From Corynebacterium stercoris (GTDB lineage Bacteria; Actinomycetota; Actinomycetes; Mycobacteriales; Mycobacteriaceae), in the NCBI RefSeq assembly GCF_024160105.1, contig NZ_JAMFTQ010000001.1, positions 1 to 64,000 on the forward strand: a DNA stretch of 64,000 nucleotides. Direction: 5' to 3'. The position numbers were made by a program, and so were the translations under genes. The notes beneath the pieces are model-generated. The model was not told the DNA's origin. It saw only the letters and a program-made list of their open reading frames with translations, and searched no databases. Below, one piece after another: positions 48,320 through 59,065 of the stretch. How positions within the stretch are numbered: the first letter of the stretch is position 1; every line of letters begins with the position of its first letter.

Positions 48320-49854
48320 GCCGCCACCCCCGCGGGAGACACATCGCGCATGTCAAACGCTTCGCCGACATGACCGATGTGCAACGCGGACGCGCCCTCC
48401 AAGTCCGCGATCGTCCACGCCAGCTTGAGCACTCTGTCGACGCCGCGCTGGGTGAGTATCCGATCCGCAAGCTTGTCCTCGAGGAAGGCGGTCACATCCT
48501 CTCCCAGCGGAAACTGACGTCGAAGCACCGATGGATTCACCCGCGAGTTGGTCACCGGCCCGAGCCCAGCCGCACTCCACCGTGCCGCCGCCCGCTCCCG
48601 AGCTTCCGCGACGCGCTCGGCGATCACCGCGGAAGATTCCGCACCCACCGCGCTCACCACTGCGGACTGCGTCGACGTCCGAATGAAGATGTCGAGCCGG
48701 TCCCGCAGCGGACCGGAGACATTAGACAGGTGGTTCGCTCGCACGTGCGCCTTGCACGAACACTGCGTCCCCTCCTTGCCGCACTTGCACGGATTCGCCG
48801 CGAGCACCAGCTGGAACTGCGCCGGGTAGCGCACCTGCCGCTTTCCGCGGGTGAGCGTCACCTGCCCCTGCTCCAGCGGCAGGCGCAGCTCGTCGAGTAC
48901 CCTGGACGCGATCTCGGACGCCTCGTCGAGGAACAGTACGCCGTTGTGCGCCTGGCTCACCGCGCCAGGCAGCGGCATGCCGGAACCGCCGCCGATCATG
49001 CCGACCTTGCTTACCGACGGATGCGGGGCCACAAACGGTCGCATCCGCACCACCCCGCCGCGCGACACGCCGGCCGCGGCGTGCAGCGCCGTCGTTTCGA
49101 TCTGCTCCTGCACGCTCAGAGGCGGGAGGATCGACGGCAGGCGTTCGGCAAGCATCGATTTACCCGAGCCGGGCGGGCCCACCATCATGACGTGGTGTCC
49201 GCCGGCGGCCGCGACTTCCATGGCCCGGCGCTCCAGCGCTTGGCCTGCAATATCGCGAAAGTCGGGCCCGCCCACCAGCGCGTCGACCGCGGCCGGCACC
49301 CGCACTGCCTGCTCCAAGGCCGCTCCACCGTGCAGCCAGTGCCACACCTGGAGCAGGGAGTCTGCGACGAGGATGTCGGTGTCGTCGAGCAGCGCAGCTT
49401 CGTGCGCGTTGGCGCGCGGGACGATGACGGTATCAATAGTGCCGTCGGCACGCTCGCGCTCGCGGGCGGCTTTCAGCAGCATCGGCAGCACGCCTTCGAC
49501 TCGGCGGAGCGAACCGTCGAGCGCCAGCTCGCCCATGAACATCGTGCGGCGCAGCACCGGTTCCAGCTCCGGGTCGAGGCAGCCGAGGACGGTGAGTGCA
49601 ATGGGGAGGTCAAAGTGCGAGCCGGCCTTGGGCAGATGCGCCGGGGAAAGCGAGACCATGATGCGCGTGCGCGGCCACGGCAGCCCCGAGTTGGCGACTG
49701 CGGTGCGGATGCGCTCGCGCGATTCTTTCACCGCCGCGTCGCCGAGGCCGACCATTTGCATGCCCGGCAGGCCGGGGCCGACGTTCGCTTCCACGGTGAC
49801 CATGTGCGCGGCCACGCCCTCCACGGTGGCCGTGAGTGAACTAGCAAGCCCCAT
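48316..49854 (-). CDS. comM: ComM/YifB-type Mg-chelatase-like AAA ATPase
   Basis: ComM (512 residues) is a hexameric helicase that promotes branch migration during transformation. The ATG at 49854 (MGLASSLTATVEGVAAHMVTVE) fits the family. An N-terminal ChlI-like domain (about 1-165) has GLPGMQMVGLGDAAVKESRERI and LSPAHLPKAG. The AAA core has Walker A GPPGSGKSM and Walker B GVLFLDEASE. A Cys cluster CKCGKEGTQCSC follows. It overlaps yraN by 14 nt upstream and dprA by 4 nt downstream. Confidence 0.93.
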   Translation of the reverse strand: MGLASSLTATVEGVAAHMVTVEANVGPGLPGMQMVGLGDAAVKESRERIRTAVANSGLPWPRTRIMVSLSPAHLPKAGSHFDLPIALTVLGCLDPELEPVLRRTMFMGELALDGSLRRVEGVLPMLLKAARERERADGTIDTVIVPRANAHEAALLDDTDILVADSLLQVWHWLHGGAALEQAVRVPAAVDALVGGPDFRDIAGQALERRAMEVAAAGGHHVMMVGPPGSGKSMLAERLPSILPPLSVQEQIETTALHAAAGVSRGGVVRMRPFVAPHPSVSKVGMIGGGSGMPLPGAVSQAHNGVLFLDEASEIASRVLDELRLPLEQGQVTLTRGKRQVRYPAQFQLVLAANPCKCGKEGTQCSCKAHVRANHLSNVSGPLRDRLDIFIRTSTQSAVVSAVGAESSAVIAERVAEARERAAARWSAAGLGPVTNSRVNPSVLRRQFPLGEDVTAFLEDKLADRILTQRGVDRVLKLAWTIADLEGASALHIGHVGEAFDMRDVSPAGVAA

Positions 49855-50323
49855 CTTCGACCCCCATGAAACGGGACGCGGTGTAGTTCGCGCCCTTGAG
49901 CACAACCTCCACGACATCGAAACGGACCGGTACGTGGGCGGTGTCCGGCCAGCGGGACAGCCACTCGGCCGCGCAACGGCGCATGGTGGCCAGCTTCTTC
50001 GACCCCACGGCTTCCGCCCCGCCGTAGGAGCGGCCGCGGCGGGTTTTCACCTCGAGGAAAACAATGGTGCCGTCGGCATCGCGAAGCACGGCGTCGATCT
50101 CGCCTGCCCGGCAGCGGGCGCGGGTGTCCACGCAGGTGTAGCCCAAGTCTTGGTACCACGCGACGGCAATGTGCTCGCCGGCAAGTCCGAGGGCGTACTG
50201 GTCCGCGATCTCACTCAATGCATCGCCGGGCAGGATGTCGAGCGTGCCCCGAGTCGTAGAAGGTTCGACCCGGGGCGGATGTGTATCAGTTGCGGTGGTG
50301 GTTGCGTAGGGATGGTGTGTCAC
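49841..50323 (-). CDS. yraN: YraN family (UPF0102) nuclease-like protein
   Basis: The 160-residue protein contains the conserved UPF0102 core: AGEIDAVLRDADGTIVFLEVKTRRG (endonuclease-like D/E-x-K fold, about residues 72-96) and a later VRFDVVEV strand. The first 38 residues are poorly conserved and could be a longer-than-real N-terminus. Its biochemical role is unsettled. It groups with comM and dprA as in most actinobacteria, with overlapping genes. Confidence 0.88.
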   Translation of the reverse strand: MTHHPYATTTATDTHPPRVEPSTTRGTLDILPGDALSEIADQYALGLAGEHIAVAWYQDLGYTCVDTRARCRAGEIDAVLRDADGTIVFLEVKTRRGRSYGGAEAVGSKKLATMRRCAAEWLSRWPDTAHVPVRFDVVEVVLKGANYTASRFMGVEDGAC

Positions 50324-50414
50324 GGTTGGTCCCCCTTCGAGGGTGTCTAGGAATGCGGTTATGCATACTTAGACTTCCGTTGGGGCCGTTTGGTTCCCTC
50401 GTAACCGAAACTTT

Positions 50415-50723
50415 TTAGCGGTCCGGGAATGCCAGGTCGGGTTTGTCCAGCTCCTCGATGTTCACGTCCTTGTACGTGATCACACGGACGTAGCGCACGA
50501 AGCGCACTGCGCGGTACATGTCCCACACCCAGCAGTCGGACATGCGGACCTCGTAATACACGTCCTTGCCCTCGGTGTGCGGGATGAGTTCGACGGCGTT
50601 CGCCAGGTAGAACCGGCGATCCGTCTCCACCACGTAGGAGAACTGGCTGGCAACGTCGCGGTATTCCCGGTACAGGGAGAGCTCAACCTCCGCCTCGTAG
50701 TTGTCCAGATCCTCTGCACTCAT
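50415..50723 (-). CDS. DUF2469 family protein
   Basis: The 102-residue acidic cytoplasmic protein is highly conserved in actinobacteria (M. tuberculosis Rv2901c) but its function is unknown. The sequence from [20 protein letters not shown] to the [12 protein letters not shown] end matches the full family. It shares four bases (ATGA) with the end of rnhB and is co-transcribed with it. No ligand motif is evident. Confidence 0.9.
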   Translation of the reverse strand: MSAEDLDNYEAEVELSLYREYRDVASQFSYVVETDRRFYLANAVELIPHTEGKDVYYEVRMSDCWVWDMYRAVRFVRYVRVITYKDVNIEELDKPDLAFPDR

Positions 50724-51373
50724 GGACGCACAACCCCTCTGTACACATCGTTGGCCAACCGGACGTTTGCATAACTATAACGGTGCTCCGGCGTGGGCCC
50801 GTGGCGGCGCACCGCGTCCATGTGCGCCTTGGTGCTGTAGCCCTTGTGGCCCTCCAACCCGTACCCGGGAAACTGCTGCGCCATGGTGTCGATGAGGCGA
50901 TCGCGGCTCACTTTCGCCAGTACGCTGGCGGCCGCGATGCAGCGCGCGGTGTAGTCGCCGCCCACCACGGGCAGCTGCGGCACGCTAAGGCCCGGCACGC
51001 GGAAGGCATCCATGAGCACGTAGCCCGGCTCGACGTCGAGGCAGGCAACGGCACGGCGCGCCCCATCGAGGTTCGCCGCCTGCACACCGCGCCGGTCAAT
51101 CTCCGCGGCGGGGATGTGGATGATGGCGTAGGACGATGCGGCGGCAACGATTGCGTCGTAAAGCACTGCCCTCTTCGCGGCGGTGAGTTGCTTGGAATCG
51201 GTCAGGCCCTCGAGCGCCGCCACGGGTTTCGGCGGCAATACGCACGCGGCCACGGTGAGCGGGCCGAAGCAGGCGCCGCGGCCCGCCTCGTCCACCCCGG
51301 CGACCGGTCCGAGGCCGGCCTTGTCCAGCGCCACCTCGAGTGTGCGCAGCTGCTTGAGGCGGCGAACGCGCAC
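50720..51373 (-). CDS. rnhB: Ribonuclease HII
   Basis: RNase HII removes ribonucleotides misincorporated in DNA. The frame is open inside lepB, but the GTG at 51373, 4 nt after the lepB stop, gives 217 residues, near the family norm. The catalytic [18 protein letters not shown] has the Asp-Glu pair. The second acidic residues are in the LMDAFRVPG and [13 protein letters not shown] segments, followed by [16 protein letters not shown]. The start lacks a strong ribosome binding site, so coupling to lepB is likely. Confidence 0.93.
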   Translation of the reverse strand: MRVRRLKQLRTLEVALDKAGLGPVAGVDEAGRGACFGPLTVAACVLPPKPVAALEGLTDSKQLTAAKRAVLYDAIVAAASSYAIIHIPAAEIDRRGVQAANLDGARRAVACLDVEPGYVLMDAFRVPGLSVPQLPVVGGDYTARCIAAASVLAKVSRDRLIDTMAQQFPGYGLEGHKGYSTKAHMDAVRRHGPTPEHRYSYANVRLANDVYRGVVRP

Positions 51374-51377
51374 GTTG

Positions 51378-52136
51378 TTAGCGCTGGATGTCCGGATCGG
51401 CGACGCCGCCGAAGCGATCGAGCGGGAAGACAATGGCCTGCACCTTGCCGCGGAGATTCTCCTCCGGGATCGTGCCCTGGTACTCGTCGCCGATGTGGGC
51501 GCGGGAATCGGCCGAGTTCGTGCGGTTGTCGCCCATCATGAAGTAGTTGCCCTCGGGCACCAGCACAGGGCCGAAGTAGGGGCCGCCGCATGCCTCGGAC
51601 CCGGTGACCTCGTCAATCGGGTACGTCGGCGGGGACAGCGTGTAGGACTGGTCGATCGGCTGGCCGTCCACCATCACCGCCGGGTCGCCCTCCTGGCAGG
51701 ACACGGTCTGGCCGCCCTCGGCGATGATGCGCTTCACCAGCGTGTTCTCATCCTTCGGCACAAGGCCCACCCAGGAGCCGACCTCTTGCATGCCGCGGAC
51801 GAAGGTGTTGTCCGACCGGTTGGAGTAGAACCCGGTGTTCCACGAATCGGTGCCCTTGAACACCACCACATCACCCGGCTCGGGGTCGGTGAAGTAGTAG
51901 CTCACCTTCTCAACCAGGATGCGGTCGCCGGAGCCGCTCTCGCCGTGCAGCGTCGGCTCCATCGAGCCCGAGGGGATCACGTACAGCCGGCCGATGAACG
52001 TCTGCAGCACAAACATGATCGCCAACGTCAGCACGATCACCAGCGGGATCTCGATGTACCACGGGGCCTGCTTGGGCTCCTGCGCTTGCACCTGCGGGGT
52101 GCGCGCCGGGTCATTCGCCTGATTCACGCGAGACAC
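51378..52136 (-). CDS. lepB: Signal peptidase I
   Basis: LepB (252 residues from the GTG at 52136, or 249 from a GTG at 52127) is anchored by one membrane helix (about 25-48). The catalytic Ser is in [10 protein letters not shown] just after it, and the general base Lys is in [10 protein letters not shown]. The family box [13 protein letters not shown] follows. It cleaves signal peptides of secreted proteins such as the M23 peptidase here. It forms an operon with rplS upstream and rnhB downstream. Confidence 0.94.
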   Translation of the reverse strand: MSRVNQANDPARTPQVQAQEPKQAPWYIEIPLVIVLTLAIMFVLQTFIGRLYVIPSGSMEPTLHGESGSGDRILVEKVSYYFTDPEPGDVVVFKGTDSWNTGFYSNRSDNTFVRGMQEVGSWVGLVPKDENTLVKRIIAEGGQTVSCQEGDPAVMVDGQPIDQSYTLSPPTYPIDEVTGSEACGGPYFGPVLVPEGNYFMMGDNRTNSADSRAHIGDEYQGTIPEENLRGKVQAIVFPLDRFGGVADPDIQR

Positions 52137-52207
52137 TCTAACACCCCGCAACGCAACAACGCCCCGCCCCCCAACAAGGTGGGGAAACGGGACGTCGGAA
52201 AGTGCAG

Positions 52208-52225
52208 AGCCCCTCGTGCGGGGCT
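52208..52225 (-). terminator. Hairpin after rplS, weak terminator or attenuator
   Basis: A 6-bp stem (52208-52213 with 52220-52225) starts 6 nt after the rplS stop. The minus strand continues CTGCACTTTCCGACG without a strong T-run, so partial readthrough into lepB is expected. Confidence 0.55.
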
Positions 52226-52230
52226 GGCGA

Positions 52231-52578
52231 CTAGCGGCGCTCCTTGATGCGGGCAGCCTTGCCGCGCAGGTCGCGCATGTAGTACAGCTTCGCGCGACGG
52301 ACCTTACCGCGGCGGACAACGTCGATCTTCTCGATGTTCGGGGAGTGGACCGGGAAGGTACGCTCAACGCCGATGCCGAAGGAGATCTTGCGGACGGTGA
52401 AGGTCTCGCGGATGCCGGCACCCTGGCGGCGCACAACGAAGCCGGTGAAGACCTGGGTACGGGTCACGTTGCCCTCGATAACCTTGACGTGCACGTCGAG
52501 GGTGTCGCCCGGGCGGAAGGACGGGATATCGTCGCGCAGCTGACCTGCGTCGACGAGGTCGATGATGCCGTTGCTCAT
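52231..52578 (-). CDS. rplS: 50S ribosomal protein L19
   Basis: L19 (115 residues) lies at the 30S-50S interface and has its normal length. Signatures are [26 protein letters not shown] (about 21-46), [26 protein letters not shown] and the C-terminal basic [20 protein letters not shown]. It stands between lepB and tex. The interval 52579-52692 upstream should hold its promoter; no clear consensus was seen. Confidence 0.98.
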   Translation of the reverse strand: MSNGIIDLVDAGQLRDDIPSFRPGDTLDVHVKVIEGNVTRTQVFTGFVVRRQGAGIRETFTVRKISFGIGVERTFPVHSPNIEKIDVVRRGKVRRAKLYYMRDLRGKAARIKERR

Positions 52579-52692
52579 AGCAGCATTCCTTTACGTTTAC
52601 GGACAGAGGACCCTAGCGGCTTTTCCCACATTCGGGCGCTCGGCTGGTTCATGTCGTGTACAACAACCCGAGCTACATTACATATCTGCCGG

Positions 52693-54978
<2,286 letters not shown>

Positions 54979-54988
54979 TCGGGCGATA

Positions 54989-56374
54989 CTAGAGCAGCAC
55001 CTGCGCGAGCAGGGAACCAACCACGCACGAGGTGAACACCGAGATCGCACCCGGGATCAGGAACGAGTGGTTGATCACGTATTTGCCGATGCGGGTGGTG
55101 CCCGTGCGGTCGAAGCCGATGCAGGCCAGGTCCGACGGGTAGGTCGGCAGGATCCAGTAGCCGTAGGACGCGCCGTAGAAACCGATGATCACCTTCGGGT
55201 CGATGCCCAGCGCCAGGCCGATCGGGGCGATCGCCGTCAGCGCGGCAGCCTGCGAGTTCACCAGCTTGGATACAACCAGCAGCACGATGGCGTAAGCCCA
55301 CGGGGCTGCCTGGACAACGCTGCCGAGCTGCTCCTCCAGTGCGTCGATGTGGGTGGAGAAGAACGTGTCCGCCATCCACGCCACACCGAACACGGAGAAC
55401 ACGGCCGTCATGCCGGCCTTGAACACCGGCGTGGAGGCGATCTTCTTGTGGTCCGTCTTGCAGAACAGCAGGATCATGGCGCCAGCAAAGAGCATGACCA
55501 TCTGGATGGCCAGGTTCATGGACAGCGGCTTCATCACGCCGTCGGCGTTCGGCCATGCCGGGCGCAGTCCGTCGAACGCGCCGAGAACGACCACGAACAC
55601 GATGGCGGCGAGGAAGATCCAGACGGAGTTCACGGCGGACTTCTCAAACTTCACGTCCAACAGCGAGTGGCTGGATTCGTTGATGGACTTGGCGAACTCC
55701 GGGTCCTTCATGCGCTCCTGGAACACCGGATCCTTATCCAGGTCCTTGCCGCGGCGCAGCGACCACAACGCAGCGAGCAACACGCCGGACAGCGACGCCG
55801 GCATGGCCACCATGAGGATCTGCGGGATCGAGTACGCCTGATCAATCAGGCCGGCGTTCTCCGCCAGGATCGATGCCAGGGACACCGTTGCCACCGACAC
55901 CGGAGATGCGGTGATACCCATCTGTGCCGAGGTGGAGGCCACCGCCATGGGGCGCTCCGGGCGGATGCCCTTCTTCAGCGCAATGTCCTCGATGATCGGG
56001 AACATGGTGTAGACAACGTGGCCGGTGCCGCAGAGCACGGTGAGGAACCAGGTGGTGAGCGGGGCGAGGATGGTAATGCGCTCAGGGTGGGCGCGCAGGA
56101 ATTTCTCCGCCTGCTGCATCATCACTTCCAAGCCTCTGGCCTGTTGCAGTGTGGCGGCACAGCCAATCACAGCGATGATGGTCAGCATCACGCCGACGGG
56201 CGGCTCGCCCGGCTGCAGGCCGAAGAGGAAGACCATGATCATCAGGCCGATGCCCGAGATCAGGCCGAGGCCGAGACCGCCGTAGCGCGTACCCAGCAGC
56301 AGCGCGCTCAGGATCACCAAGATCTGCAGCGCGATGGCAATCCCCGATGTGGGGTCCAGTATGGACGCAAGCAT
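54989..56374 (-). CDS. Dcu-type C4-dicarboxylate transporter (DcuA/DcuB family)
   Basis: A 461-residue membrane protein with about 10-12 helices. The C-terminal part carries the family signature YPSDLACIGFDRTGTTRIGKY followed by VINHSFLIPG. The CGTGHVVYTMFPIIEDIA segment in the first half is also typical. The family exchanges or imports fumarate, malate, aspartate or succinate. In this neighbourhood it is an outlier between tex and trmD. Imported malate could feed mqo. A 15-nt palindrome lies 21-35 nt before the start. DcuA and DcuB roles cannot be separated by eye. Confidence 0.9.
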   Translation of the reverse strand: MLASILDPTSGIAIALQILVILSALLLGTRYGGLGLGLISGIGLMIMVFLFGLQPGEPPVGVMLTIIAVIGCAATLQQARGLEVMMQQAEKFLRAHPERITILAPLTTWFLTVLCGTGHVVYTMFPIIEDIALKKGIRPERPMAVASTSAQMGITASPVSVATVSLASILAENAGLIDQAYSIPQILMVAMPASLSGVLLAALWSLRRGKDLDKDPVFQERMKDPEFAKSINESSHSLLDVKFEKSAVNSVWIFLAAIVFVVVLGAFDGLRPAWPNADGVMKPLSMNLAIQMVMLFAGAMILLFCKTDHKKIASTPVFKAGMTAVFSVFGVAWMADTFFSTHIDALEEQLGSVVQAAPWAYAIVLLVVSKLVNSQAAALTAIAPIGLALGIDPKVIIGFYGASYGYWILPTYPSDLACIGFDRTGTTRIGKYVINHSFLIPGAISVFTSCVVGSLLAQVLL

Positions 56375-56394
56375 GGGAAACCTTTCTCTTAGTG

Positions 56395-56409
56395 CTACCT
56401 TTAAGGTAG
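56395..56409 (-). promoter_or_regulatory. Palindrome upstream of the Dcu-type transporter gene
   Basis: CTACCTTTAAGGTAG has perfect 7-bp arms around a central T. It ends 21 nt before the ATG, with an AAAGG ribosome binding site between. The position fits an operator overlapping the transcription start. The regulator is unknown. Confidence 0.45.
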
Positions 56410-56460
56410 ATCAGGCATCCATGCTGCTCACAACGCAGAAGCGTGTGATTTTTCGCACCC

Positions 56461-57630
56461 TCACAGCTCGCGTGTCGTGCCGTACCACTGCACATCCTTC
56501 GGCAGCGCGTTAACGACAGCTTTCGTCGCAGCAGGAAGCTCCAGCGCCGTCCGGCCCTGTACCGTCAGCGTGCGCACCGGATCAATTGGCGGGTGTCCGT
56601 GCTCCAGCTCATAGCTCTGCTCCAGCATCGGCGGCTCGAAGCACACGTTTGCACCCCGCGGCTCCCCCAGCTCAACGCGCTCCACCACGTAGCCGGCCTT
56701 CTTCAACGCCCTTCGCAGACGCTTTTCGACGCCTGCGTTCCACCGCGTTGCGTCCAGAATCACATCCAACCGGGTGACCACGTCTCTGGCATCGAGCAGG
56801 AACGTGTCAGCCTCGCTGAGTTCCGCCCGCGCGAGCAGATCCGGACGCACTGCGCGGGTGCGCTTGAGTGACTGCTCGCGGCGCCACGCCTCCACCTTTG
56901 CGTGGTCGCCCGAGGTGAGCACTTCAGGGGCTTCCAGGCCGCGCCACACGCGCGGCTTTGTGTAACTCGGACCCTCCAGCAACCCGTCAGAGAAGCTGTC
57001 CTCCTCGTGGCTCTCGGTATTGCCCAGCACGCCGGGGATCAAGCGGGTCACCGCTTCGGCGATCACCAGCACCGCGACTTCCCCGCCGATCAGCACATAG
57101 TCGCCGATGGAGACCTCGCGGACCCGGTAGCGCTGCGCGGCATCGTCGAAGACGCGCTGGTCAATGCCCTCGTAGCGCCCGCAGGCGAACACGATGTGCT
57201 CCTCGCGCGACCACGCTTGGGCTTGCGCCTGAGTAAAAGGCGTGCCGGCCGGTGTGGGCACGATGAGCAGCGGCATGGACGGGTCCTCGCCCTCGCGCAC
57301 GTCGGCGGCCTCGTAGGGCCTGGCCGCCACTTCGGCGACCTGGTCGTGGCGCAGTTTGTCGTTGCGGTGCGCAGCTGCGGTGGTCAGAGTGTCCCCGGCG
57401 CGCCCGGCGCAGACGTCGTCGAGCGCGGGGCCCCAGACCTCAGGCTTCATCACCATGCCTGGCCCGCCGCCGAGCGGCGGCGCGTCGACGGATTTGTGGT
57501 TGCCGGTGGCCCAATCGCGCAGGTCGTGCACCCCGACTTCGAGGATCCCTTGCTCAATCGCCTTGCCCAGCAGCGCGTGGCGCAGCGGCTCGAGGTACTC
57601 GGGGAAAATGGTGATCGCGTCGATCCGCAT
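56461..57630 (-). CDS. trmD: tRNA (guanine-37-N1)-methyltransferase with a C-terminal extension
   Basis: TrmD methylates G37 of tRNAs with a 5' G at position 36 to prevent frameshifting. The SPOUT catalytic domain is complete: PLGGGPGMVMKPEVW (52-66), IVFACGRYEGIDQR (146-159) and SIGDYVLIGGEVAVLVI (174-190). The usual protein, even with the actinobacterial insert (about 80-118), ends near residue 275. Here the frame continues to 389, adding about 110 residues (roughly 280-389) that I do not recognise. The extension is part of the same frame with similar codon use. It is 9 nt downstream of rimM. Confidence 0.93.
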   Translation of the reverse strand: MRIDAITIFPEYLEPLRHALLGKAIEQGILEVGVHDLRDWATGNHKSVDAPPLGGGPGMVMKPEVWGPALDDVCAGRAGDTLTTAAAHRNDKLRHDQVAEVAARPYEAADVREGEDPSMPLLIVPTPAGTPFTQAQAQAWSREEHIVFACGRYEGIDQRVFDDAAQRYRVREVSIGDYVLIGGEVAVLVIAEAVTRLIPGVLGNTESHEEDSFSDGLLEGPSYTKPRVWRGLEAPEVLTSGDHAKVEAWRREQSLKRTRAVRPDLLARAELSEADTFLLDARDVVTRLDVILDATRWNAGVEKRLRRALKKAGYVVERVELGEPRGANVCFEPPMLEQSYELEHGHPPIDPVRTLTVQGRTALELPAATKAVVNALPKDVQWYGTTREL

Positions 57631-57639
57631 AGCGCTGCC

Positions 57640-58140
57640 CTACAGGTCCAGCAGGCCGTCCGGCGGGGTGATCTCCAAGTAGCCCTCGTCGAGGTCGATC
57701 TCCGGCACGATGTCCATCACGAACGGGATGAGCACCTCTCTGCCGCGGTAATCCACTTCCAAGATCTTGCGGTTCGGCGTATCCATCACGCCCGTGACCT
57801 CGCCGATTTCCTCGCCTGCGTGGCGCACCTTCAGGCCGATGAGCTCGTGGTCGTAGTACTCGTCCGAGTCGTCCTCGCGCTCGAGCGGGGCAGCGTAGAA
57901 CTGCATGCCGCGCAGGCTGTCCGCTGCGGTGCGATCCGGAATTTCCTCCAGGGTGACCAGCAGGCGCTGCTGGTGCGGGCGCACCGCCTTGACGGTCAGG
58001 TCCTGCTCCTTGCCGGTCTGTCGGCCGTGCAGCACCTCGCCGACGGCGAAGTAGACATCTTCATCCTCCGCCAGCGGCTCCACAACCACTTCGCCGCGCA
58101 CGCCGTGGGACTTCACTACCCTGCCGATCCGGATTTCCAT
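57640..58140 (-). CDS. rimM: Ribosome maturation factor RimM
   Basis: RimM (166 residues) binds S19 and assists maturation of the 30S head. The N-terminal domain has RIGRVVKSHGVRGEVVVEPL (about 4-23). The PRC-barrel C-terminal domain has YYDHELIGLKV and IPFVMDIVPEIDL. It lies between rpsP and trmD, the conserved rpsP-rimM-trmD-rplS order here being interrupted after trmD by the Dcu-type transporter and tex genes. The start is preceded by a short intergenic region and the rpsP terminator. Confidence 0.96.
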   Translation of the reverse strand: MEIRIGRVVKSHGVRGEVVVEPLAEDEDVYFAVGEVLHGRQTGKEQDLTVKAVRPHQQRLLVTLEEIPDRTAADSLRGMQFYAAPLEREDDSDEYYDHELIGLKVRHAGEEIGEVTGVMDTPNRKILEVDYRGREVLIPFVMDIVPEIDLDEGYLEITPPDGLLDL

Positions 58141-58203
58141 GCGGCTCAGGCTACCAGCAGGCTGCGGCGGTTCGAGAGCGCCGTAAAACGAACGTCGAAA
58201 AGC

Positions 58204-58232
58204 AAAAATGCCCAGCGAAAACGCCGGGCATT
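58204..58232 (-). terminator. Intrinsic terminator of rpsP
   Basis: The stem 58207-58217 with 58222-58232 has 11 positions with one A-C mismatch and an AAAA loop. It is followed on the minus strand by a T-run (58204-58208 complement) and GCTTTTCG. It lies 18 nt past the rpsP stop, so rimM needs readthrough or its own promoter. Confidence 0.9.
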
Positions 58233-58250
58233 CACGTGGGAGGGTCCGAT

Positions 58251-58754
58251 TTACTCGGCGGATTCCTCAGCGGCCTCCTCGGAAGCCTCAGCCTCTGCGG
58301 ACTCGGCAGCCTCTGCGGCGGCTGCGGCCTCAGCCTCGGCAGCAGCCTTCAGCTCAGCCTCTTCCTTTGCCTTCTTGCGCTTCTCGGTGATGGCCTCGGC
58401 GGTCGGGCCGTTGTTGGCCTCCTCGAGGGCCTTGTTGAACAGCTCGAGCTTGGACGGCTTCTCCTCGGCAACCTTCAGGGTGCCCTCTGCGCCGTCGATG
58501 CCCTTGAACTTCTGCCAGTCACCGGTGATCTTCAGCAGGCGCTCCACCGGCTCGGTCGGCTGCGCGCCGACGCCCAGCCAGTACTGCGCGCGCTCGGAGT
58601 CGATGCGGATGACGGACGGCTCTTCCTTCGGGTGGTAGATGCCGATGTTCTCGATGACGCGGCCATCGCGGCGGGTGCGGGCATCAGCGACGACAACGCG
58701 GTACTGCGCGTTGCGGATCTTGCCGAGGCGCTGCAGCTTGATCTTTACAGCCAT
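58251..58754 (-). CDS. rpsP: 30S ribosomal protein S16 with Ala/Glu-rich tail
   Basis: S16 (167 residues) is an early 30S assembly protein. The first 80 residues match the family: [20 protein letters not shown] and the [15 protein letters not shown] segment. After about residue 90 there is a long extension, charged and then rich in Ala and Glu, typical of actinobacterial S16. The ribosome binding site GGAAG precedes the ATG. It heads the rpsP-rimM-trmD set and is divergent from the acyltransferase gene. Confidence 0.97.
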   Translation of the reverse strand: MAVKIKLQRLGKIRNAQYRVVVADARTRRDGRVIENIGIYHPKEEPSVIRIDSERAQYWLGVGAQPTEPVERLLKITGDWQKFKGIDGAEGTLKVAEEKPSKLELFNKALEEANNGPTAEAITEKRKKAKEEAELKAAAEAEAAAAAEAAESAEAEASEEAAEESAE

Positions 58755-59065
58755 GGTGGTACTTCCTTCACTAGGTCACTGGGCAGTGCAGGCATTCGCC
58801 GTTTTTCGACGAACCGGTTCAACCCTTGGGATTTACCTGCGCGTGACTGAGCTGGGCGAGGCGTACTCGGCACCAACTGCTGACGCAGGTATTTAGTTGT
58901 GCGCTGACGGGCGGCACATCTCGGCCGGCCCGGTCAACCTCGAAGAGTGTACCCGGCGAGCGCCGCACCCCCAAACCGGGTATATTCACGCCCTTTGCAA
59001 CCGCGGCGGTAAGGTTCCCACAGTTAGACCCCTCCCCACGCATTTGAAAGACGACGCAGAGTTCC
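58755..59065. other. Intergenic region between divergent rpsP and acyltransferase genes
   Basis: About 310 bp without a gene, which should hold both promoters. It contains the 10-bp palindrome GAACCGGTTC (58811-58820) and a widely spaced inverted repeat TACCTGCG (58834-58841) with CGCAGGTA (58884-58891). No clear -10/-35 pair was identified on either strand. Confidence 0.5.
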
